Below, one piece after another: positions 36,420 through 46,995 of a DNA stretch of 64,000 bases. The stretch comes from Penelope pileata. Taxonomy: Eukaryota > Chordata > Aves > Galliformes > Cracidae. Both the position numbers and the translations under genes were made by a program. The notes under the pieces were generated by a model. That model did no database searches and was not told where the DNA came from. It worked only from the letters and a program-made list of their open reading frames with translations. Position 1 is the stretch's first letter. Every line of letters begins with the position of its first letter. The stretch is from positions 31,991 to 95,990 of the forward strand of contig WBMW01005920.1 in NCBI GenBank assembly GCA_013396635.1, in the 5' to 3' direction.

Positions 36420-38780
36420 TCTGATCAGACACAATCCTGTCTTGAGCCTGAACCAGCCTGCTGGTTTCCCTGGGTGCCTGCCACAGAGGTTACCTCCCTG
36501 CTGAGATCCTGGCATGCTCCCAGCCCTCTGCAGCCCAGGCTTCTTTCAAGCTCACGTACCCAGAGCTCACTGCTGTGGCCAAGCCTCATGTCTCTGCATG
36601 AACTCAGCTGGTTTCCCAGTCTCCCTTGGGGGAAGGAGCATGTCCAGTCTCATTTACAATAAACATTGCTGAAATTCAAGATTCAACTACCTAAAACATC
36701 TCCTTTGTGTCTAATAAATAATGAAAAGCCATTTTCAGCTCCTACTATTGATCCCTCACTTGATAGTCCTGAGCATCTGTTCAATAAAGTTATCCAACCC
36801 AGGCCTGTTCTCACCACACGCTCCAAACCTAATGCTATTTCTAATTTGGCTTTAATCAGAAGTTGGCTTTAGGATACACATGGCTTGGGAAATGCAAAAA
36901 GCAAAAACGTTCAATCCTTTCCACCCAGAATCCACAATCTCAGTTCTAGAATAGCTACAGAGCAGTGGCCTCCATTTCTCCCAGTTCACCATAAACAAAC
37001 CCTCTGTGCCCTCGGCACTCTTCCTCACAAGCCTTCTGGCCTTGGAGAATCCATAAAGAAACCCAGAGGTTCACTTACACTTGTATCTTACCAATCATCC
37101 TACCCAGCTTAAACGTTAATTTTGGATCCCCGCTTGTGCTCCAGGTAAACACGGGTCATTGGGTGCTCCTGACTTGGCATAGCAGAACAGTCAACAAAAC
37201 TAATTTTTAGCTCATTACTTCTGAAGCTCTAATTCGAATATTAATCATCCTCAGCTAGATGCAGTCTTCCCAGATCTTGCACAAATCACTCAGCCCTCCC
37301 AGAACATCCCTTCCAGGGGCTAGGAGTGAATGTGACTCATTGGTCCCTGCATTGTTAGAAATTTAACTCTGGTTGTAATCCCAGATGCATCATGGGCCCC
37401 AAATCACCATCTCTGTTCTCCTAAACACTCTCCTTTCCCACAGCAACCCCAACACTTCTCATAGATGCTCCAGGACCTTGACGAATTTCTTGCTGTCGCA
37501 GAAACAGGACAATGGTGGTGGGTGGCACGGTGAAAGGTTTGTGGTAGCAGAACAGAGAAGGGTAAGTTCTGAGGCTAGCGTTAGAACTGGAATAAGGAAT
37601 TGGGTTCAGAAAAAGAAGGCATGAAAATCAGAATAGCAAAGGATGTGTGTCCTTGTGGTGAAGGCTGGAGTGGCAGATAGAGGTTCAGGTAGAAAGGGTT
37701 GATCTAGAAAGGTAACAGGGGATGAAGGTGCCGGTCACAACTGTATGTTCAACTCCAAGCTGTGATTAAAGCTAGAGTAGGGGTTTGGCTGTAATTCAGG
37801 AGGATCAGGGCTCAGGAGGGCTGAAGGGTCAGATGATTGCTGAATCCAAGAGGGACACAGGGTGAAGATGTGGACTGACACTGATAGATGGAAAAAAAAC
37901 CATCTCTCTGTTTCCAGCAGCTCATGTTGGGTTGAATTGGTGGGACATATGCAAGCCCTGTGCTCGGGTTAGTGTTAGTGTTCGGTTCAGATTCAGTTCA
38001 TGGGAATCTGAAGAATGCAAGAAAATCCAGGATCTTCTTCTCTAGGGCTTTGATGAAGAATGAAGCAAGGGTAGGTTGAATTTATTTTCATGTTAACAAA
38101 AGCCTGATCTGCTCTGGGATATAACAAAATTAGCTTATATCAAGGCTTTGAAATTAGGTTTGATTCCAGGAAAAGAGGAACCGAAGGGTTCAGCTTACTG
38201 TTGAATTCTGCAAAACATACAGGAATAACACGATCAGTGCTGGCAAATAATTTATGGCTCATTCAGAGTCAGTTAGGAATTTCTGGATGATGGTTATGTG
38301 TAAGGATTGGGACAGAGAGCTAAAGGACTCAGTTTACTTCAAGTTAAGTGCAACAGCTGACTTCAAGCAAAGGAATGGTTTATGCATTGTTCCACAGTTA
38401 CAGTTAAGATTAAATACAGCAGGGCTTAATTTCTTTCTACTTTAGTAACAAAAGAGTTGGGCTGCTTGATGAGTCTGGTAAGTTTAGATACTAAGATGAA
38501 AGGGGCATTATATTAGCTTATTTTGTTTAGTTTAATGTTTGCTTCTTTCTGTATCGGCTCTGGCAAGGCAAGAACCTCCTTATGGGAGTTCAGCTATTTT
38601 GTTTTTGGGACTGGAGGGAAGAGATTGTGTTGGACAAAGCCAATTTTGGTGAGTTTAAAGCCAGAAGTGTTTCTGAGTGAGCACAGTTTGTGACTCCATC
38701 GGTAAGTAATACCTGTGTTCTAGGATTTTAGCCAGATTTCCGGTAAGCTGGCTAAGATCAGTAGGATAAACAAATGCATT
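36420..38780. repeat. Degenerate 6-base-periodic, telomere-like tract with polarity flip
   Basis: About 2.3 kb with loose 6-base phasing. The left part (about 36420-37490) favours C-strand words: in-phase 'ccaaac ctaatg ctattt' at 36823-36840. The right part (about 37500-38780) favours G-strand words: six in-phase units from 'gggtta' to 'gttcat' at 37966-38001 (GGGTTA, GTGTTA, GTGTTC, GGTTCA, GATTCA, GTTCAT). Both parts resemble decayed CCCTAA/TTAGGG repeats, in the order C-strand then G-strand, so the tract is an imperfect inverted repeat at the level of word usage. Frames inside it are chance. It could instead be a minisatellite unrelated to telomeres. Confidence 0.42.
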
Positions 38781-41700
38781 TATGCCTTCATGAAAGTATT
38801 CATGCAGATTGAAAATTAACAAGCTTTTTCAGGGTCCCATACAGGAAACATGCACACACACACACATGTATAAATACACACACATATACCACATACACAC
38901 TTATGTTTAATTACATGGGCTCTTGGAAAGTTGAGGAATTAAGGCATCACTGTGGGAAGGTTTCAGAAAGTCAGAAAGCTTCAGCTCAAGGCATAGCCAC
39001 CACTTTTAGCAAAGACCACTCAATGGAACTCTAATTAGCTTCTGTAGTTACCATCACAGAACTCAGACAGTAGAAATTACCAATTTCTTTATGCATTTTC
39101 CACGGTTAATGTTAAATTAAAACACGTTCATCCATCTTTCTAAGCATTCTGAGTTACATCCCCTTTTAACAATGATTCATGATTGATAAGTATCATGCAT
39201 AAATAATAAATTGCATAATGCATGTTGCAGAGAGGAATGCAGTCATCCATGCACTTACCCAATACTTTTGGTAGCTAACTTGGTTTGATATTTATAGAAA
39301 ATCTAAGGGGTCTTTCAAAATTGTAGAATCAACATTGCAAGAATAGAAATCTACAAAAATGCTTAGAGCAATTCTATCACATTATAATACTAAATAGTAC
39401 ACTTTGGAGACGTTCAATTTCACCTGAAGACTACAAATCAGTTTATGTATTACACTGCAGAACAGCTTGTTTCACTCAGCCTTCTTGTATGCCATTTTTC
39501 CAAAAGCCACTGTCTTTTTTATTTTTTCTTTTGCCTTTTCTGGATGGCCACTTCTGTTCAGCAGCAGTTGATCACAGGGCCTACGCAGCTGTCCCACTGA
39601 CCTCAGCAGAGCTGCCCAGGACAGAAAATACAGTTGAAGGGAGCAATTGTTTTCATAACTAGGAATGTAACTTGGAAAGAACCACCTGAAGTGACACTCT
39701 CCTCCTCCTTGCTGCAAGAGGCACTTCTGCCTTCAAATACATTATTACCTGTACCAGACATGCTTGTCTTGTAGAGCTAAATAGCAGACAAACGCATAAA
39801 AGAGAGTGGGTCCTTTGGCATCTTTAAAATCGGGAGTCAAAAGAAGCCCGTTGCTGGGATAAGTGCTCTGAGAAGTACCAGAGTATGGGGCTTGTGAAGG
39901 AGGAGCAACAATTTCAGCTCCTCTCTGTGGTGGCTCTGGTTTTAAGCACAGCCTTGGGATTTACGTGGCAGGACAGCACTCCCATCAGCTGTTTATTTTT
40001 TAAGTCTCCTTCCTCTCAGAGCTTGATGGCCAGGAAAGCACTGCGGCAACAGCCCTGACACTGATTTTGGGGAGAAATTTCAGAAATCTCTGCAGGTCAG
40101 TGGATCTGGTATAGCACTGGTAGTGCAGAGATCAGGGTTTTCTCCTGCCTCCCTTTTTGGTTTGCTTCAGCCCCATGATTTCTTCTGTCAATCTGCAGGA
40201 TTCAATTTGCATTACTTAATTTTTTTTGCATGCCTCTGTGCCTTACAAGCTGCAGTTCTAAATTATAAATATCAATAGGATGATGCACTTAAAAGAGCAT
40301 ATCATTCAATAAAACAGACACTTTCCATTTTAAATACTCATTTTAATCCCATTTTTTTTCCAGGACAAGATAATTGATGAAGACAAAAATAAATGTTTTG
40401 TCAGAAGATCTCAAAAGATTTACCCAGTTTCTTTAAAAAAATCCCCCAAACATCAAGCTGCAAAAATACCCATGTATGGAAGGTATTTATTTTTTAAACT
40501 AAAATGCACTGAATTATTGAATACAAGATTTTTAAAATGGAAAGTTGTGGAAACAAATATTCTCAAGAACGCCAACTAGCTCTAACTTCAAAGTGGGCAA
40601 TTCAGTTACAAGTTACAGTCAATTACCTTTCTGAAAGCAGAAGCTGTGCTAGAAACAAAGCAGACCAAGGGCAAGCCTGCTTTTTAATACAGCGTTAGAG
40701 CAAGGGTGAAGAAATGCATTAACTAAAACACTGGCTGCATGCTGAGGGCCTCTCTGTACATGAAAGCAGACAATGAGGGCAGGCTGCATTCATCGCTCAT
40801 CCACCATGGGCACAGACAATGGCCGGGATTGGACTGGTGAAAAAATAACTGCTAAAAGGAAAGCTGAATGCTCGCTGTGTTCTCGCAAGCTAGCTCAGGC
40901 CTGCTCGTGAAACTTCTGTCAATCCCCAGAACATTGTGGTTCAAAGAGTTCTTGGTCCTGTGCAAATTGTTCTATTGCACAGGAGTGAATTGGTGTTTTT
41001 TTCTGCTGGGCAGCGTAAGACGAGCTGACCCTTGGTGCCAGGGCTGTGCGCTGTGCCATGCACCTCCCCGGAATGCTGCCTCACAGTCATTTGCTATTTC
41101 CATGGTTTGCAGGAGACATCTCGTGGTCAAAAAGCAAAATCACAGAGCGTGCAGAGACTTGCTCGTGCAAGGAATGGAGCAGAGCCTTTCTCCTGCAAAG
41201 GCTGCAAAGGAGAGGAGTCAGCCTGCCACTGCCTCTCAGGCATTTTTGCTTCATTTTCACTGCCAGGGAATGAGTGAAACAAAAGCTGTCCATCTGTCCA
41301 AAGGGTATCTATGAACTAGGGCAGACTGCCTGCTTTGGGCCAGAAGGAGCTTTGAAGCTATGGGGGCAGCAGTGGGAGCCTCCTCTGCAGGGAGGACCTC
41401 TGCTTGGATACCTCTCGGACAAAGTGATGTTGTCTGCTTGCAGCATCATCCCTCCAGCACAGGACACAGACGCAGTGTGCCACAAAGCATGGGAAGCACA
41501 ACAAGTGAGTGTGCACTCATATTGCACTTCAGCACAGTGTGGTTTTTCATGTGACGCTTCCCTCCTGAAGATGGACACAACTCAGTGAGTTCTGAATCTC
41601 TCTGACCACTATTTCTGCAGCACTAGTACCAGATAAATACAGTAGGATGCTGAGAAAGCCCATTTCAAAACAGGTACCTGTTGTTTTTTTTTTAAGCAAC

Positions 41701-44700
41701 ATTAAAAAAAATAAAAAGCAGGAAGGAAGATAAGAACACCACAGGGAAGCAGAAAGGCAGGGCTGTTTTAAGCATTTTTGTGGTTAGTTATAGATATCTG
41801 TCTCTTTGATGATAATTACAATCATTGCACAATTATATAATTGCATTTCTCAGCTGGCCTGGCCTTTCAGTGCGGCAGGTGCCATTTAGACACACACAGA
41901 AAATGACAGTACTTGTTTCAGAGAGAGTAACAGCTCGGAGACAAAATGAATGGGAAAAATAAGTGGATTGTGATGGGGCGATGGGAGACACAGTAACGGT
42001 AAAACAGGGATGGGTGCAATTCTAAACTTATCACCATACCATGCTGTGCTATTAAAAAACCTTGTGAGAAAGCAGAGAAATAGTGAGCGTCCATGCTAGG
42101 TGTGCTGGGAACAAAACAAGAAGCAGAAGGTAAACCCTAGAAGATGGATAGCAGTGTATTAGCTGACTACAGAAGCCATTCAATAGATGCTGTCTCAGGT
42201 GAGGCAGTCTGGTAATGAGACCACATAGTAATGGTTTGTCCCCAAGCTGCTATTATCCATCTGGTAATCTGATTCTTGCAAGTGTGAAATGAGAAAAATC
42301 ATGATCTTCCAGACCCCTTAAAATCACAGTTTATTTACAGAGCTTTGCAAAAGATGGAAATTCCACCTGGCAAAGGAATGGGCACTTGTTCTCATTAACT
42401 GCAGCACCCGTAACTTCACAAATATGATGCAGAAGGATGTTTCATAATGAATTAGTGTCAGGTCAACCTGGATATTTCATTTTGAGATGCGGGCATTTTA
42501 GATTTTATAGTAAATTATAAAACTAAATGAAAGTCCTTTTGGAAAAAAACCAAAAACAAAAACAAAACACACCTCTGAGAATGTTTCCACAAGTGACAAA
42601 AAGAACATTCCCAACATTTTTGCAACTTCTTTTTTTTATTTCCCTTTGTTGAAGGAAATTACTGAGAAAATTATGCCATTTTGCAAATGTGTCAATGATA
42701 ATGAAGGTGAATTCTCTGTTCCAACATTGTTTCCCCAACAAGCTCTATTAACCAGCTCTCACTGGTCTTCCAGAGCTAAATTTTGTCCCTTTCCTTGAAA
42801 ATTGAAACAATTAATTCTTGGCCCAGCAGTATACAGCTGTAACACACTGACTCAAAACAGAGCAGCCCTTCTGCAAGTGAATGCAAACTACTCATGTGGG
42901 AGCCATGCATCTCTGGCAAGGTCTCTTGGAGTGAGGCTGGGGAAGTGGCACAAACATGGATGAGCTGGTCCACCTAATCTCCTCGGAGCTTGCTGTGGCC
43001 TTATGTACTGGCTAGATCTGCCCTGATGTAAATCTTTGCTGTATTTGCCTCTCATTTGCTGAAGCTGTTGGGAGTGGCTGACACAATAGAAAGGCAAATG
43101 AAAAACTGGTTCTTCTGAAATGTTCCTTGGGCTATGGGCTCCAGCAGAGAATGAACCAAGGCCTGAAGGCTTTTCTTTACTTTCATCCCACGTCTGTTGG
43201 CCAAGCATTGAAATGGATGGCCTAACGCATTGGAACGATATTTTCAGCCCTTGTTCTTATCTACCCAAGCACAGAGAGATCCACCTCAATGCTGGACCTT
43301 TCAAGGATTCCTTAAAAACTTTGAGAAGGGAATTCCTGTTTCTCAGAAATGCCTGTCTGTGCTCAAAAGTGGCAGGCTCATCAGCATGGAGCAGGCACAA
43401 TATGTTGTAAACGCTGAGGAGCAGCTCTGTGCCATTACTGTTGCTGGATGCTTCTGGGCTGAGCACAGGAGGAACATTAAAGCGGCAGGCACTGACAGTC
43501 CAAATTACTTTATTTTCTTCCTTTTTCTGGCTCTGTTTGTGTAGAACGTGTATCATTTTTCAGTATGGAGTTTTCTTTGTAAAGCAAAATAGTCTCTGTA
43601 ACAGTGAAATTGTCTCTTTGTCTTCTACAGGAAACACTACAAATAGAGCAAAAAAATGCTTAAAAACCATATTGCATTTGCAAAAGCTGTTTCAATACAA
43701 ACACTTGGCTTACAATATCAGCAAAGTGAATGGAGAAACGCAATGCACCACGTAAAACGGTATCATAACCAGTGCAGTTTAGGTATTCATACTGCAGTCA
43801 GCCACCTCAGGGCAAGCTCAGATTCAATCTAGGTAAGAAAGCAGGTTTGCAGCTATGTTGCTACATTGGTTCAAAAATCTGTAATATAGTGGTTTTTTTT
43901 TTTTTTTTTTTTAATGTAGTTAATTTTCTTCAATATTTGCCACTAAGCTGCATCAAGTCACGTGATTTCTGTGCTGCACAGCTTTATGGATGTCAGATAA
44001 ATATTAAAGACATATGTCATTAAGTACAATAACAGTAGTTCTCTTTTTCATTTCTCTTTTTCTTTTCTTTTTTTTTACACATTATTAACGTGTAAATTAA
44101 TACTTTGTAAATATTTATAAGCTACATATATACTTTAATACTTTGTAAATTTTATAAACTACAATACTGACTGAATTTTGCTTCTAAACAGGCATTGGTG
44201 ACACAGTAGTAGCTGGGCATGCTAAGCCTGAACAGACAATTAGCTCACCTCATCCTTTTGCCCTTAAGAGAAACGTGGAAGGCTTGGGTGCTGTCTGTCC
44301 TGTTATTTCCCATCCTCCTCAGTAACGATACTGTACTTCAAAAGTTAAACCTGCTTGGCACTTGTTTCAGACCATGTTTGTCTTCAGGCCCCAGCAGGAA
44401 GCTTGGCACCAGCTTTTGTGCTCCCCAGCCACCAAGTTGCACTGTGGACTCTGGTTATATCTGAGTGACAAGTCAACAATGCCAATAATATGCACATGAA
44501 GAATTTAGCTGTCATCCACAGAGGGCGATTCTGTATTGCCCTGTATACCAGAGCGTTGCAGCGAAGTGATGAAACAGGCAGCAGTTCTGGTTTAAGAAAA
44601 GTGTTGAACTTTGAAATTCTAGTCACACTGATGATCCCTTTGAAACAAGATGAAGGGGAGAAAAAAGGCTCATAGACCAGTCCAGAATAGACACTTGATT

Positions 44701-45184
44701 AGGCACAGCTCCTAATTAAGCTGTGGAACTTGTTTCACATATCTAATGGAAGTCAAAGGTATAAACCACTTTGAAATGTAATTAGACACATTCACAGGGA
44801 AAAGTCAAACAAGGACAGAACATCAGAATGAGGATACACTTAATATCTCTAACTCCTTAAGCTGCAGACACCCAGAAGCTGTACGTATGTGTGGAGAAAC
44901 CATCAATATATGTGTACCTTGTTCTTGTACTCTTTTCTAACCTTCTTCTAGTAGCTCCTGTTAGAGGTAGGCAAGCAGGTTTAATGGACCACTGGTCTGA
45001 GACAATGTGGCAGTTTTTACTCTCTTATATCCCCAGCTTTGCTCTCTACAGTGCTGAGGCCCCATAGTACCATGAACGTCAGTCTGAGTGTCCTTCAAAC
45101 ATGGGACTTCATTTTCAAACAAGTATTCTTGTTTAAAAACTCAGACTGTAATGGCATCTATAAAGTCTTGCGCATCTCTTCCAC
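38781..45184. other. Non-coding block with CA repeat and poly(T)
   Basis: About 6.4 kb without a supported gene. A (CA)n tract lies at 38853-38866 with further CA-rich sequence to 38900, and a 20-base poly(T) at 43893-43912. A moderately GC-richer stretch at 40860-41590 contains overlapping frames in all three + frames and on the minus strand, typical of composition rather than coding. No known repeat recognised. Confidence 0.5.
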
Positions 45185-45708
45185 TTGTCTTAGCTTCTAA
45201 CTGAAACTTTCTCTCAGTGTCTGCTACAAAGCTGTGTTTTGGTTCTAGAAAGAAAACATGGCTGATGACACCCGGCAGTGCTGAACAGAACCAAGGACAT
45301 TTGTATGTCTCTGCCAGGAGAGTGAAGAGGCTGGGGAGGCCGCAGGGAGCTGGGAGGGGACAAGAATGGGGCAGCTGACCCTAACTGACCAAAAGGGATA
45401 TTCCATACCATATGACATCATGTAATATAAGGAAGGGAAGTGAGCGGGGAGGGCCCGTTTGCTTGGGGATTGGCTGAGCATCGGTCGCGGTCGGTGAGCG
45501 ATTGCTTTGTACAATCACTTGTTTTGTATATAATTATCATTGCTTTTATTTTACTCTATTTTCCTCTTTCTGTTAGTAAATAGTTTTTATCTCAATCCAC
45601 GAGTTCTACCTTATTTCTCGATTCTCTCCCCCATCCCAGCTGGGAGGAGGGGGGGGGTAAGCGAAAGGCTGTGTGGGGTTTCCAGGCCTGCCTGCTGAAA
45701 CCAGAACA
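45185..45708 (+). mobile_element. Solo LTR of an avian ERVL-type endogenous retrovirus
   Basis: About 520 bases matching the avian ERVL LTR layout: 'gctgtgttttgg' near the 5' end; 'gcagctgaccctaactgacc' then 'gggatattccatacc' in U3; a CRE-like 'tgacatca' at 45413-45420; a TATA-like 'tataag' at 45426-45431; a weak AATAAA-like region before 'tttttatctcaatccacgag'; and a 3' end with 'gattctctcccccatccca' and 'gaaaccagaaca'. No gag, pol or env sequence lies on either side, so this is a solo LTR left by LTR-LTR recombination. The 5' 45-50 bases are diverged, so the start is approximate. It is oriented with the inferred rightward transcription unit. Confidence 0.86.
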
Positions 45709-46530
45709 CCACTGTACAAAACAAATACCAGAGTGCTCTCAAACTTGTATCTCTGCAGATTAGCCTCTGCTATTAGTTTTTCTGCAGTAAATTCCTCTCA
45801 AAAAAACTTTGTCTTGTAGTAGGAGAGAGCCTAGATTTTGACAGCTGCCATTTTCTGTTGATTATTCCCTACACAATTAATTACAAACACATCTGATAGT
45901 TCCTTTCAAACACATATTCAACAGCTATCACATGAACACAGCGCAGTTTCTGAACAGAGCTTTTCTCACAAGAGACTCATTGCTAAGGTAGCATGAACAC
46001 TGCCAAAACTGAAGGCCAGGGGCCCTGTGGGGTGTGCTTATCCTGGTGAAAATCCATTTTATGAGTTTATGTCTATTAATACCAGCAAAACTGTTAATCT
46101 ACAAGTGGGAAAAATGCTAAATACAAACTCTGTGAAGTAACAGCCATATTGCATGCATTGTGTGCGTACAGAGAAAAATGAAGTTGATTATTGACATTTT
46201 GCCTGAAAAAGAGACCATTGAAGGACTAATTTCTGGTAGTATTAAACATGGTTTAAGTAGATTTGACCCCCACAGATCAATTGCTGTTTTCTGGAACCAG
46301 ATACCACATATGACATAAAAGCATTCCCACAGGAAATCTATTCTTCTTTACCCAAATGTCATTATCTAAAAGTGGATAAAGATTATTTGCATAGAGAACT
46401 TGAGGAAGATATTTTTCAGCTATTACGATGCCACTGGGATTAGCACTTTCAGAAGAGATGATTTCTTCTTCCTTTTATTTTTCTTTTAAATGGATGAAAA
46501 AGTCAGCTTCTCACTCTGGATTTTCTTTTG
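45709..46530. other. Non-coding spacer between LTR and splice-like site
   Basis: About 0.8 kb of AT-rich sequence with no frame of note and no known repeat recognised. Confidence 0.5.
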
Positions 46531-46556
46531 TTTTTCCTTTTTTTGCAGGTAAGAGT
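46531..46556 (+). promoter_or_regulatory. Candidate recursive splice site (acceptor fused to donor)
   Basis: A long pyrimidine tract (about 46520-46545) runs into 'gcag' ending at 46548, and the next bases are 'gtaagagt' (46549-46556). A strong 3' splice site therefore abuts a strong 5' splice site with zero bases between. This is the consensus of recursive splice sites used to remove very long introns in steps, known in Drosophila and in long vertebrate neural genes. A second donor, 'gtaaga' at 46735, would define a 186-base RS-exon (46549-46734), as the vertebrate mechanism expects. Its strand agrees with the rightward transcription inferred from base skew. Confidence 0.5.
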
Positions 46557-46814
46557 CAGCAAAATTTTCTGCTTTTCACGATTTTATTATAATGCAAGAG
46601 TATTGAAGACAATCATTCTTTTAGGACTGGGAAAAACAAAATATGTTTTTGTTCTTTTTTTTTTATTATTATTTTTTTTATTTTGAACCGATACCAGGAG
46701 TCATGCTGCAGAACACATATGCGTTTTGATGCTATGTAAGAAATATGGATATTGCTCACATCTCTACAGTGCAAAAAAATACCTTGGTCCTAGCAGTAAT
46801 AGAAAAGATATCTT

Positions 46815-46995
46815 AGAAATCTGATGTGTGAAGGACCTCAGTAAATAACCTAACTGATTTTTTTGGTGACAGGAATCAAGCATACCTAGGCCACTGGCAA
46901 TGTTTGTCAAATGATTCCTGAATGCCTTGAATGAAAGAGATCCTGTGTCATTTCTCTGCACCTTGACCAGAGACTCATCATCTTCCAAGTTAGAA
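46815..46995 (-). mobile_element. Ancient CR1-group 3'-UTR fragment (antisense)
   Basis: In + order: 'gtgaaggacctcagtaa', 'ggaatcaagcatacctagg', 'aatgtttgtcaaatgattc', 'gaatgaaagagatcctgtg' and 'ctgcaccttgacc'. This order follows the antisense 3' UTR of old CR1-group LINEs ('aatcatacctagaccatccctgacagatgtttgtc…'). Strongly diverged, with no coding part visible. Confidence 0.6.

Noticed and set aside
37130..37150. 'gctccag|gtaaac' at 37143 as a second recursive splice site
   Set aside because: The pyrimidine tract is short and interrupted by G, and the donor half (GTAAAC) is weak. It lies within the hexamer tract, where such words are frequent.
41000..41590. Overlapping frames suggesting a gene at 41 kb
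   Set aside because: All three + frames and one minus frame are open over the same interval, which indicates base composition rather than selection on one frame.
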